From Adiantum capillus-veneris (taxonomy: Eukaryota > Streptophyta > Polypodiopsida > Polypodiales > Pteridaceae): a stretch of 64,000 nt of DNA. This document shows, in pieces, positions 41,197 through 51,147 of the stretch. Made by a program: the position numbers and the translations under genes. Every line of letters starts with the position of its first letter. The stretch's first letter is position 1. Where the stretch lies: contig CM043942.1 in NCBI GenBank assembly GCA_014529385.2, positions 8,059,001 through 8,123,000 of the forward strand. The letters are read 5' to 3'. The notes beneath the pieces were generated by a model. The model was not told the DNA's origin. It searched no databases and saw only the letters and a program-made list of their open reading frames with translations.

Positions 41197-42083
41197 TTAG
41201 CACTTCATCTCTACAAGCTGCTCTTGGTTTACAGCTACTTCTCCTTTTGGTGTTGTCTTAGAAGACTTGCTTCCACTTTTTTGTGAAGATGAATCGTCAT
41301 CAAGGTCTTTGAACTCCCCCTCTTTGTAGACCGCACAATTGTCCACAAGGTAAAGAGCCTCCTTGGTCAACTCATTCAATGTCGTGCTCCTCTTCATATG
41401 TAAGTCTTTCTGGAGATCCGCATTCCTTAGTCCTTGGATGAATATAAGCATAAGTCTGGACTGAGTTGGCAGTACTTCCACAGGACAGAACTTAACATAT
41501 CTTTTTAGTCTTAGGACTGTCTTTCGTACAGATTCCCCACCTTTCTGTTTGAATTTATGGATTTGTGAGACGGTATTATGAGCTATCCCCCTTTGTGAGA
41601 ATTCCTCGATAAATTCGTCAAACACTTCCTCCATAGACTCAAAGTCTCTACGCTCTACAGAGTCAAACCAAGTGGCAGCGTCATCCTCTAGGGTTAGTCC
41701 AAATTCTGCAAATTGGGTAGGGAAGTCTAACACCGCTTCAGCTCTAATTACACGCACAAGGCTGCTACATGATCTCTTGGGTCTCTGTTTCCTGTGTATT
41801 TCTTGTTTACACATTTTTGCACTTGAGAAGGTCTAATTCTACGATGGACTACAAATCTCATCATTGGATCTCCACGTCCTAATCGATATACCTCCTCAGG
41901 TCTTCTATAGTAGGCTGGTTCCTCTCCCAGTGGTGCTCCTAAGCCATAATTTCTAACAGTTCTCGCCAGAGATGGTTCATCTCTTCGAACTCGTTCTATG
42001 GGTGGCCCTCCCGGCTCTGTTGACCCTTGAGTCTTTGGCTTACTCTCTCCTTGATACCTTGAATAGAGTGGTGGTTCTTGCAA
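41197..42083 (-). pseudogene. A2 gag core
   Basis: Two overlapping frames (41748-42083 and 41197-41814) split by a frameshift near 41760. Order: Pro/Arg linker (RVRRDEPSLARTVRNYGLG), then GRGDPMMRF, then the gag domain with DFPTQFAEFGLTLEDDAATW, FDEFIEEFSQRG, VRKTVLRLKRYVKFCP and LIFIQGLRNADLQKDLHM. It ends in a Ser/Lys-rich stretch before NC. Closely similar to A1 gag at 1-526. Confidence 0.9.
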
Positions 42084-42094
42084 ATCCCTTAGCC

Positions 42095-43058
42095 CTAGTG
42101 CGGCTTGATAACCATCTCAGTTTCGGTCTTGCTCCATTGTTGCACTCTATCGAATCCATGCCTGCAATGATGGCTGGTTTGTTGGTTGGTTTTGGTTGTT
42201 GAATGCCTGCGGCCGCGTAGATTGTGAGGTAGCGTCATACTCTTCAGAAAAGGGATTTGTCGACTTGCTTGGGGTGTAGGTGGCTCTTGGCACTTCCTCC
42301 AGGGCATATGATAATGCTCATGGACCTGTTGCCTTTTCTACCTCCTCTGGAAGAATACGTTGGTATTCTTGCCCGTATCTATCAACAAAAATTATACCCT
42401 TTCCCATTGCAGTTTCATAAGAGAATAAGTAAAGAACCTTGTCTTTGCTTAATTCGTTTAAGTATGGTTCTTTGCTACGAAAGTAAGCGACTATACCCTC
42501 ACTCTCATGCTTGTAGATTCCCACGTTCTCATTATAAGTTGGAACCTTGGTTGTTTTCTTATCATACATAAAAATAGCTCCGGGCCGATCAATGTTTGGT
42601 GGCGGTTCTTGAGCTTCTGAAACCATTTTCCCTTTCGCCACATTATCTCCATATCTATTGTAATCTTCAGGGTTACTGACTATCAAATAGTGGTTCCTCT
42701 CTTCGATACAAATGCACTTGCGTCCTCGATAGTCAAAATAGACTAGGGCTCTCCTCGAGTTTGTTCCGTCTAAGAAGATCACAGTGAGCTTGGAATCATT
42801 CAAAGGATTTAGGGAGGTGCTTACTCCTGGCATTGGTCCATCATAGGTGAAACCTCCTGGCTATTGACTACCCATCATGAAGAAAGATTTGTCTGACGAA
42901 GTGTCAGTATCACCACCTTCCTCAATAATCAGTGCTAGTGGATCTAGCCTTGCCTGAGTTACACTCTCCTTGGTGGACACTAAGCTACCTTGGTCACCTG
43001 CCACCTTCTGGTCTCTAAAAATGTATCTTCCTGATATTAAATTCATCAAACTTATCAA
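42095..43058 (-). pseudogene. A2 N-terminal triple-repeat domain
   Basis: Homologue of the A1 domain at 527-1522, broken into frames 42861-43058, 42318-42833 and 42095-42307. Repeat 1 (DYRGRKCICIEE) and repeat 3 (DRYGQEYQRILPEE) are intact, but 22 codons between ICIEER and NHYLIV, including the start of repeat 2, are missing in frame. The ATG is at 43058 (MISLMNLISGRYIF); the first 30 residues differ from A1, consistent with a leader/coding junction near there. Confidence 0.8.
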
Positions 43059-43447
43059 TGCAATTTATCACAAATCCAACCATTCACCTGGCAAAGGATC
43101 AGTCTCCGCACAACTTCTTGCTTTGCTGCTGAATATACCTGTACACAACCGTTTAATTTCGGCAATCGAATCAAAGCATTTATCTGCTAGAGGTTATCTT
43201 AGTAATGATTGGTATAACTAGAGAGTTAATCTCAACCACTACTGTATTCTATATACTGTTGATGTTCTGGATTAGGTTTGCTATTCTGGAACTGTACTTC
43301 CCTCGGATGTTGGTCAATTTTCGTGAAAAAGTCTGAATTCAGTCTTTGCCCCATCAAATGGACAAACAAGGTCCAAATTAACTTCTGAAAGAAGTTCTGG
43401 AACCCTTGAGCCAAATGGAATCTCACTGTCTAATCCCATCCCCAATA

Positions 43448-43469
43448 GACATCCTACGTGTAGGATGTC
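43448..43469. repeat. A2 palindrome, leader copy 1
   Basis: Core ACATCCTACGTGTAGGATGT; central CG changed to TG. Confidence 0.92.
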
Positions 43470-43708
43470 TCCTGCTTTGTTTTGCCTGGAATTTTGCACT
43501 ATTGATTCCCCTGTATGTGCTGAGTCCACAGCTATTTTTACTTTTTGATTTGGACAGCTATAAGCTGGTCAATGGATCAAAAATCTGTTCCGACAGCCTG
43601 TTGCTGATCAACTCCTATTTGGACCAAAATTGACTAGGGGGCTTGCCTCAGGCCATACAACACCTTGCTATGCCCACTGTCAATATATGGCTTCAATTTC
43701 TTGCTTTA

Positions 43709-43730
43709 GACATCCTACGCATAGGATGTC
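43709..43730. repeat. A2 palindrome, leader copy 2
   Basis: Core ACATCCTACGCATAGGATGT; central CG changed to CA. Right flank ctttttcatcagaatgg is similar to that of 26690. Confidence 0.92.
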
Positions 43731-43833
43731 TTTTTCATCAGAATGGCTTCAAATTCAAAACACAGGCTCCCCTTGAGTTGCTGATCACTTTGGTATGCTC
43801 AAAATTAGGTTTGGAGTGTAAAATCACAAAGAA

Positions 43834-43855
43834 AACATCCTACGCGTAGGATGTC
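43834..43855. repeat. A2 palindrome, leader copy 3
   Basis: Core ACATCCTACGCGTAGGATGT, perfect over 20 bp. Confidence 0.93.
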
Positions 43856-44275
43856 TTTTTGGCATGTTTGACCCCAGACTTCACCCACAACTTCCCCTTG
43901 ATGTCAGCAACCCAGTGGTATGCTTAGATTTTGGTTTGGATTTCAAAAGTCCCCAATTTTAGATGTTCTTGCCTTTTTCAATCAAAAGTGCTAAAGTCTT
44001 CTTTGAACCCAATTTCTCACCCAAATGAGGTGAAACCCCTCTCAATCACTCAGTATATCATGCAAATCATGCTCATACAGCCATCATATGGTTTTGGTCT
44101 TAAAATAATTCTTTGGCACAATTTGGGTAGGATGTTTGGCAATTTCAGTCTACCTGGCCTTATCCTGTCAAGATATGGTCAAATTTCCACTTTCCAGTTT
44201 AAAATAGGGTAAACCCCACCTTTTGAACACACTGGTCAACTCAAAATCCCAAAATTCCCACCAGATTAGCCTGTA

Positions 44276-44297
44276 AACATCCTACGCGTAGGATGTC
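44276..44297. repeat. A2 palindrome, leader copy 4
   Basis: Core ACATCCTACGCGTAGGATGT, perfect over 20 bp; right flank tcctgg as in 43448. Confidence 0.93.
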
Positions 44298-44809
44298 TCC
44301 TGGCTTGAAATTAATTAATTTTTTGACAGAAATGCTCATGATCTCTATCAGAAACACTCACAGTAACTTTTGGACTTCACTTAGGCTTTCAAACACACTT
44401 TTGCGTCTTTTACAAACTTGTGTTGACTTTACCAAGCAAGTATACATGCATGAAGTGCTCTAGATCCTGAATCATGATGTCCTACTTACTCTACTCCTAC
44501 TCATCATGTGAAATGGTGATAATGGTGTTTTGGTTGCTTTCTGGCCTCTCCGGACTCTCAAGCTCTCCTCTCACCGCTTCTACCACTCCAACTCCTACTC
44601 AAGAACTCAACTACTACCTAAAAATATCTTAGTCTACCTAAATCTACCTAAGTTGAAGGATCTAGGCCAGACACACGCTTCATGACTCCCTCTAAGACCT
44701 AGAGATTCCTCCACCCTCTGATCCTATCTAAATTGTAAAACGAGACTCTTGGCAAGCAAAAAATCCCTATCCTCAAGGACTAGTCTCGGTCACCTACCTA
44801 AGGTTTTCG

Positions 44810-44827
44810 TCCCCGGCAGCGGCGCCA
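44810..44827 (-). other. A2 primer-binding site (Asp-type tRNA)
   Basis: Minus-strand TGGCGCCGCTGCCGGGGA, one base from the LTR; near match to the Asp tRNA site of Athila-type elements. Confidence 0.92.
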
Positions 44828-44828
44828 A

Positions 44829-45437
44829 TGTTGGACGGATGAGCCATGACGGACATAAACACAATGAGAACTCACCTAACATATAATGTCAGCTAAGGAC
44901 AAAGCTCGACCCGCAGGCGTGTGGAAGAAATCATAAGGTGTCAACCTACACTCGACCGACTCCTAACTAATTCCTAAAGAGGTCTCTACCAATTGTCTAA
45001 GTCACAGCCTTCAAGAGTGCATAAGAGGAAACTTTCTACAACGTTGTCTAGAGTCGAACACCCATCAAACAATCTCGAAACACCATAGAACTTGAAGGAG
45101 ACCCTACTAACACCAATAGGTCACTCTCCCTAAGGTCTATGAACCAAAACCCCAACCCAAAACACCCGGTGAAAAATCACATAGGATGTCTGGTCAAAAT
45201 TTGCAGGTCTTCGTTTCCGAAATCTAAAGTGCCTAATGTGTAGCTCTACTCAATGTGAACGCGTGGATATGCTGCAATGCAAAATCAGACAATGTATGCT
45301 CACCAAATCACGAGATGAAGCTCGTAGAAGGAGCTCACAAAACCGGACCGTACGCGCACAATGTAGGTATCGGTGCGTAGCTCTCGTCAGAGGAAATACG
45401 CTGCACTTCTCGGCACTCGATTCCGACCACTGGTGCA
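44829..45437 (-). repeat. A2 5' LTR, truncated by S1 insertion
   Basis: Matches 22132-22740 of the 3' LTR. It ends at ...gtgca where an S1 LTR begins; the remaining ~325 bp were not found in the window. Most differences from the 3' LTR are CG to TG or CA, and most of these losses are in this copy. Confidence 0.9.
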
Positions 45438-45908
45438 TGTTTGTGTCGATGGTCGCGCTTGATTTGAAGAGTGAGTAGAGATAAAGATTCCGTGAAGGTC
45501 CAAATCCTAACAACAGCAACACGCTCCTGGACACACTAGGAAACACAAGGAATACCTCTAGGAGGCACATCAGTGGGAAAAAAGAACTTTGCTAATCACT
45601 CAACTCTAAAACAGAAACACTCCTATTGTATTAATCCTACCTACCCTCCATCACTCGAGTGATGGGGATCAAAGGTGTTTTATGACATAGGTTTTTGTTT
45701 CAATGTACCGGATGTGAATGTGTAGGTCTGAGTCAATGTTTTGACTTTTATTGTGCATACTCGTTTGCTAATTGCTCTTGCTCTTTATTATTATTATTTT
45801 TTTGTGAGTATAAGGCTTTATATATATACATTCCCTAAGATTGGTGATTGAGAGGTCAGGGAAACAAGGTTGAGAGGGGAGTGAGTGAATGATGACTGTC
45901 AGCAAACA
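45438..45908 (-). repeat. S1 LTR, copy 1 (3' LTR type)
   Basis: 471 bp, TGTTTGTGTCG to CAGCAAACA. It is followed on the right by a purine tract on the minus strand and 120 bp of element 3' end (to 46029) ending in a decayed WNNWFQRVTSTFQTI coding tail, as at 48270-48389. Nearly identical to copy 2. Confidence 0.85.
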
Positions 45909-46029
45909 TTCCCCCCTTCCTTGGGTAGATCATATCGTTTGAAATGTGCTCGTCACCCTTTGAAACCAATTGTTCCAATCGATAATAGGTGAGGATTTTT
46001 GCCATTAGTTTTCTATTACCTTAGGTGCC

Positions 46030-46121
46030 AAAAATGTGCGCGTATGTCGCAAGTGTCAATGCAAGGAACTTGCAGATACACCGTGTGCGAGCCACAAATG
46101 GCTCCAAGCACACAACAAGCC
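46030..46121. other. Short unassigned stretch between S1 and S2
   Basis: Contains two small inverted repeats (GAGCC...GGCTC and GCAAG...CTTGC) but no gene or known repeat end. Confidence 0.4.
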
Positions 46122-46291
46122 TAAACTAGTAAGCTCAAAGAAGGCGATGGTGTGTCACTCACCGCTCTACGCTTGCTTCGTGGAGGATTCCTCGCCGCGA
46201 AGAAGAAGGAGACGCCGCTACCGCGCTCAACCGCTTCACCGCCGTCGTGCCTTCATAATGCTCGATCGCCCACACACTCCCTCTCTCTCCT

Positions 46292-46322
<31 letters not shown>

Positions 46323-46638
46323 AAGAGATGAAGAAGAAGGAGAAGGAGATGGAGCAAGAGCACTCTTCAATTGCACAAATAAGAGAGTGAGTGAATTTTA
46401 GGTTTAGTTGACTTTTATATGAGCTCGCCCCATTCACACTTGGGTGCCCCTGCTTAGCCAACTAATCCCTTAAATGTTCCAGTTAGAGTGCGCCTCTCAT
46501 CGGCGATCACTCTTACCCTTTTCCTATTGGACCGACAAGCCCGGTACCTGACTCTACCAAATAAATAATACAATGTCCGCCGTAGGTTACAACTTCTGTC
46601 GTAGGTAATAGGGTGTTCGTGAGCCGTGAGGGTTAACA
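46122..46638 (-). repeat. S2 LTR, copy 1
   Basis: 517 bp. Plus-view right end GGGTTAACA, followed by minus-strand purine tract AGGAAGGGGGGCA (46639-46651), so it is the 3' LTR of a minus-strand element. Minus-strand TATA box near 46407-46420 (CATATAAAAGTC). Contains CA and CT microsatellites. The left end is uncertain because copies 1 and 2 diverge at taaactag. Confidence 0.7.
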
Positions 46639-47797
46639 TGCCCCCCTTCCTGATGTAGATTCCGTCCTCGGAAGCTATTGAGTTGAAGCTCGTTCGTCGA
46701 GGTGGAAGAGCATTTGAGATGAATGTCCTTAGCCTTCTTCAGTCACTGCAAAATCAAACAACATTGGCACAGTAATTGCATTCTCATAAGCGATTAAAAA
46801 GCATATGCAGTTTTAGGCAGACAAATTGATTGGTAATGAATTTTAAACAATTTGTCAGCAATAAACATTAAATTGAAATATAATCAAATGCATAAACAGA
46901 TGTAAAGGTAAAACATTAAACAAGTCTGGGGTCGCTAATGTAACGATCAAAAGGCACCGGAGATCGACTATTAATACCATGGGTAAGCTTCTTAATTTTC
47001 TCTGGTCAATTAAGTTGTTTAATCGCGAGAGCCAAGTATTTCATGTTCGAGGGCTGACTAGAGGCTATACCTAGAAGACCTTGTAGTTAAGCTACGATAA
47101 AAGGAATTTCTCATGAAATCATCACCTGACTGATTACCTTTTCTTTGACCCCCCAAAGTCTTTTCACAGTGATTCAATTTTGATGTGTGTGCTTATTTTG
47201 TATGCCTTGGGTTTTTTGCTTTTCATAGAAAACCGCCCACACTGGGAACCTCTAGGGCTCTAGTACCATAGGCAATACATGTGAGTGACGTACCCAATCA
47301 AGCTGAGATTTCTCTTCCAGCTTAAGATTTTACATTGTGGCACTTTGATTTGTTTTTGTTTGTTCGTTTTCAGCATTTTAATTTTGTAACTTTGGGGGGT
47401 CATATAACACTGATACATCTCCCCAGGATCATCACACTAGTAAACTCCCTTTATAATACTTAAGCTAAAGGTCAATAGGGTCAAGCCCACTAGAAAGCCC
47501 TAGTACATTTCACACAATGCTGCCTAAATCGGATTAAGAACCTAAGTAACCATTGATTATTAGGAAGGCATTCCCCATGGTATTAAGAGAATATCTCTAA
47601 CACCTAACTTGGTCAAACTAGCTTAGTCGGACTGCTTGATTTTTAAACCTAAACAAGTGATTATGACAAAAAATTACATTGAATTAAATGTTTGTTACTA
47701 AGCAAATGTGTTGGATATTATGCTACCAATCACAATCAAAGCAGACAATCATAGATGCAAAAAAGATAATGGGCAATGCTAATGGACAAGAAACACC
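46639..47797 (-). other. 3' internal part of the S2 element, noncoding
   Basis: Begins with the PPT and a short Gypsy-like polyprotein end (GIYIRKGG type), then about 1.1 kb of AT-rich sequence with no open frame or recognisable domain. It ends where the second S1 LTR begins (47798). Confidence 0.5.
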
Positions 47798-48269
47798 TGT
47801 TTGTGTCGATGGTCGCGCTTGATTTGAAGAGTGAGTCCAGATACAGATTCCGTGAAGGTCCAAATCCTAACAAGAGCAACACGCTCCTGTACACACTAGG
47901 AAACACAAGGAATAGCTCTAGGAGGCACATCAGTGGGAAAAAAGAACTTTGCTAATCACTCAACTCTAAAACAGAAACACTCCTATTGTATTAATCCTAC
48001 CTACCCTCCATCATTCTAGTGATGGGGATCAAAGGTATTTTATGACATAGGTTTTTGTTTCAATGTACCGGATGTGAATGTGTAGGTCTGAGTCAATGTT
48101 TTGACTTTTATTGTGCATACTCGTTTGCTAAGTGCTCTTGCTCTTTATTTTTTTATTTTTTTTTGTGAGTATAAGGCTTTATATATATACATTCCCTAAG
48201 ATTGGTGATTGAGACGTCAGGGAAACAAGGTTGAGAGGGGAGTGAGTGAATGAAGACTGTCAGCAAACA
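47798..48269 (-). repeat. S1 LTR, copy 2 (3' LTR of element G)
   Basis: 472 bp, TGTTTGTGTCG to CAGCAAACA; minus-strand PPT (AAGGAAGGGGGAA) at 48270-48282. Minus-strand TATA near 48178-48192 (TATATATATAAAG). Confidence 0.88.
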
Positions 48270-48289
48270 TTCCCCCTTCCTTGGGTAGA

Positions 48290-48633
48290 TCATATTGTTT
48301 GAAATGTGCTCGTCACCCTTTGAAACCAATTGTTCCAGTCGATAATAGGTGAGGATTTTTGCCAGTAGTTTTCTATTACCTTAGGTGCCTCATCGAGTTG
48401 CAAGGGTGGTAAGGCACTCTCCCAGTATGGAACTTGAAGTGGTTCATCATGTGATTCTTGAACACTGGGAGGTGTGGATTCCTTTGTAGCTTTATGGAGG
48501 TCCACTATTATAGGTCGACGATGTGGAGAAGCTTTTACCTCTATGGATGCATTACATGAGGAGCTAGAAGCTTCATGGGACTCCCCCCTTGTTGAGCTAG
48601 GTGGAACAAATCGTTATTTCTTTGGTACCCAAA
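48290..48633 (-). pseudogene. Element G polyprotein C-terminal end
   Basis: Continues the tail after a frameshift near 48670: one more W-x-P-K unit (ELVWVPKK, 48631-48647), a stop, a Ser-rich stretch, then VDLHKATKESTPPSVQ to WNNWFQRVTSTFQTI at 48290-48505. The stop is about 10 bp from the PPT, so this is the natural C-terminus. The same last 15 residues are encoded next to S1 copy 1. Confidence 0.75.
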
Positions 48634-50706
48634 CTAGCTCTGGAGCGGGTGAGTAGTATTTTGTGATTTTTTCTTTCTGCGATTGTCGATTTTTTTTGGA
48701 GCTACAGGAGTGGGTTCATATGGATCAGGTGACAGGTAAGAACACAATCTACGTTTTGGCACCCAAATTTGATCATTTCCTTGATAGTAGCCTTGGGCTT
48801 CCAATAGTCGTTTAGGAATCCAGCGCCACGTTTTCTTACATTTCTTGGAGCGAGTGGAATGTTTCTTACAAGGCTTCTGTTTTTCAGCACTAGCCATGGT
48901 CGCTAAAGAAGCTTTAGGGACCCACTTGTAAGTTTTCTTCGTTATATCAGGATGAGTCTTGTCAGAAGCTATATGCATTGCTTGTAGCATATTTAAGGGT
49001 ACGGGCATTTCATCCCCCTCGTTGATTACCCAAGTCGTCCCCCTGTTTCCCCAAGTGTCTATGGTTTCTGCTAGGTGGACCCAATCCACATTGTCCGACT
49101 CAGTCATCCCAGGTAATACATCCATATAAGGAGAATCTTCCCCAACATCAATGTCCGTTTTACACGTGTAACAATACTGCAATGGGGCCGAGTGAACTGT
49201 GGTGTCAGATCTATGATCAATTATAAACCTGTTCCCTAGAGGATGTGCTCGACCCGTCACAAGATCCACTCGAATGACAGAATCTTGGAATTGCAAGTAG
49301 ACATGGTTTTTAGACCAGTCATGCACCATTTTTGCTTCCCTCATGAAAGGACTTCCTAAGATCATCTCCGATGCCATAGTGTGTTTGGAGAAATCCATAA
49401 CAATAAAGGTAATCCTTATTTTATGTCCAAAGACCTTGATCTTGAGATCTTCTAGCATCCCAATAGGTTTAACAATAGACCCATTGGCCATCTTCACTAC
49501 TATGGTTGTGGTCGCAAGGTGAGGTCTTCCCATAGTTTCCCAACAATTTTTAGTCACAATGCTAACCCCAGCGCCACCATCAAGGATTCCCTTCACAGTT
49601 AATCCCTTAGTAGTGATTGGTATAGTCGTATTAGATTCATCACCCTCAAAGTATTGTCCCAACTTGTTAACAGGTATTTCTATAACAAGGTTCTCATCTA
49701 AGTTGGGTTGTGGATCTAAGTGTTCCTCCTCTATTGGCATCTCCCCATCTCCATCCATCTGTGCAAATTTTGGTAGCCCAAACTTCAGTTCTCCATTGAG
49801 GAAGGCTCGAAGAGCTGAGACTAGCTCGGGGTCTTTATATAGTTTGGACATAATGGTGGTTCTAACTTCTGAAGACATGAAATCCATCAGTTTGGCAATG
49901 TTTAACGGCACCTTTTGGCCTTGAGTCCCTTGACGTGGGGAAGATGGGATCTCCATTTCTTCGATAGGATCAGGTAGTCCCTCTGTAAACATTCTTTCCA
50001 TCAAGAAGTGAGTACGCCCACTTTCCCATGACTTTAAGTCACTTTCTTCTTGGATGACACTAGGTATGTACAAGGGTCTATGGACTTGGTGAGGTTGTTG
50101 TTGCGTAGGGAACACGGTGTCTGTAATCTGGATCTTCCTAGGTGTTGGTTCTATATCCCTTTGGGTATCTTCTATCAAACTCCTTAATTGCTTGACTCGC
50201 TCAATCTCCTCTGTAGGGTTTGGATAAGTTCCTATCTTCTTTTTGGATCCTGGCCATTGTGGCTCATGAAGATCTTCTTTTTTGGTTTCTATGTTAGTGG
50301 TCGTTTTGGTCTCCAGGGTTTCACCTGAATCATAATCTTCTTCAGCATCGTTCATATATACGGGGTCGTCACCAGTCCCTATGTTGGTCTTTGAATTGGG
50401 GTCTGACGTCGCTGCTTTTTGCGATCTCTTTCTTCGTGTTTTCTTCTTTTTCTGAGATTGGTCAATTGATGCTATGTCTCTTTCCTTAAGAATATAATTT
50501 TGTTTTTGGAGCATCGATCGTGTGAGTACGTTTACTGGTACCACGGGTGTACTTGGTGATGGCTCCTCGGTAACTTCAATCAAGTTTAATGGCGTGATCT
50601 TCGGTGCATTTGGATTATTTGGACATTGGGCAATCAAATGATCTATGCCACATCCATTACACATGAGTATCGGCATTGTAGACGTGCTTGCTTTATTGGT
50701 TTGCAT
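48634..50706 (-). CDS. Element G nucleocapsid end, protease and W-x-P-K tail (690 aa)
   Basis: Starts near a CX2CX3HX4C knuckle (CNGCGIDHLIAQC). A basic region (KKKKTRRKRSQK) and a long acidic linker follow, then a helical segment (KLMDFMSSEVRTTIMSKLY) and a retropepsin with GILDGGAGVSIVTKN (DGGA at 49570-49581), KPIGMLEDLKIKVFG and MILGSPFM. After about 100 residues of polar linker come W-x-P-K repeats: YKWVPKASL, WRWIPKRLL and QIWVPKRRL, in a Lys/Arg/Cys-rich setting. The protease resembles the first A2 protease and the repeats resemble A2 ORF3. Best preserved ORF in this part of the window. Confidence 0.85.
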   Translation of the reverse strand: MQTNKASTSTMPILMCNGCGIDHLIAQCPNNPNAPKITPLNLIEVTEEPSPSTPVVPVNVLTRSMLQKQNYILKERDIASIDQSQKKKKTRRKRSQKAATSDPNSKTNIGTGDDPVYMNDAEEDYDSGETLETKTTTNIETKKEDLHEPQWPGSKKKIGTYPNPTEEIERVKQLRSLIEDTQRDIEPTPRKIQITDTVFPTQQQPHQVHRPLYIPSVIQEESDLKSWESGRTHFLMERMFTEGLPDPIEEMEIPSSPRQGTQGQKVPLNIAKLMDFMSSEVRTTIMSKLYKDPELVSALRAFLNGELKFGLPKFAQMDGDGEMPIEEEHLDPQPNLDENLVIEIPVNKLGQYFEGDESNTTIPITTKGLTVKGILDGGAGVSIVTKNCWETMGRPHLATTTIVVKMANGSIVKPIGMLEDLKIKVFGHKIRITFIVMDFSKHTMASEMILGSPFMREAKMVHDWSKNHVYLQFQDSVIRVDLVTGRAHPLGNRFIIDHRSDTTVHSAPLQYCYTCKTDIDVGEDSPYMDVLPGMTESDNVDWVHLAETIDTWGNRGTTWVINEGDEMPVPLNMLQAMHIASDKTHPDITKKTYKWVPKASLATMASAEKQKPCKKHSTRSKKCKKTWRWIPKRLLEAQGYYQGNDQIWVPKRRLCSYLSPDPYEPTPVAPKKIDNRRKKKSQNTTHPLQS

Positions 50707-50739
50707 TAATGTGGCATTCTTTTGTAGCCTAACAGGACA

Positions 50740-51147
50740 CTAGGCTACACGATGTGGACCTCCACACTCATAGCATTGAAGAGGCGGTCTCTTAGCAGTG
50801 TAATTGATATTTTGGCCTCTTGCCGCAAGAGCAGCTACTTGATATACAGGTTTGACTTGTCCCCAATAGTCCTCCATGTAGTATTGTGGACTTTCTTCAA
50901 GCACATCCATCCCATAGGCGATATTAGGATCTATATCTTCCTGATAGCCTTCCAAACAAGAAATAGATGACTCACAACCCACTTGATTCATAGAAGTGAT
51001 TCTCGGATGTGGTGGTTGCGGTCCTAGCACTGGAGGTGGTAAGGGTGTTGTTGGAACAACATTTTGGGCCCTAGGGACCATGTGTTGTGCTGTTTGTTCA
51101 AGAGGTGGGGTCGGCATCAATGCGGCACTCGAGGTGTGTCTCTCCAT
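50740..51147 (-). pseudogene. Element G gag C-terminal part with zinc knuckle
   Basis: 136 codons, Pro-rich (TPLPPPVLGPQPPHP), ending with a knuckle start (CYECGGPHRVA); the TAG at 50740 falls inside this knuckle, and the same frame continues as 48634-50706. Linked to the upstream gag by a frameshift near 51130. Confidence 0.75.

Larger units (their letters stand above)
43059..44809 (-). other. A2 untranslated leader with four palindromes
   Basis: 1.75 kb between PBS and the first ATG. It has four copies of the A2 palindrome (43448, 43709, 43834, 44276). Otherwise it is AT-rich and noncoding, with no alignment by eye to the A1 leader beyond short phrases. Confidence 0.8.
22132..45437 (-). 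mobile_element. Gypsy-A2, giant Ty3/Gypsy with extra 3' ORFs, split by Copia-H
   Basis: Minus-strand element of about 18.4 kb without Copia-H. Its 3' LTR (22132-23065) and 5' LTR (44829-45437, cut short by an S1 LTR) are the same family. Between them lie PBS, leader, N-terminal domain, gag, NC, protease, RT, RNase H, integrase, a second protease-like ORF3 with W-x-P-K repeats, a spacer, ORF4 and PPT. The Asp-type PBS and an extra ORF after pol recall Athila elements, but ORF3 does not fit that pattern. That all parts belong to one element is supported by the shared LTR and the same palindrome on both sides of pol. Confidence 0.85.

Noticed and set aside
43448-44297. The regularly recurring palindromes might be a CRISPR-like array
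   Set aside because: Spacing is irregular (125-443 bp), the intervening sequence is far too long for spacers, no cas genes are present, and the sequence is a plant retrotransposon leader.
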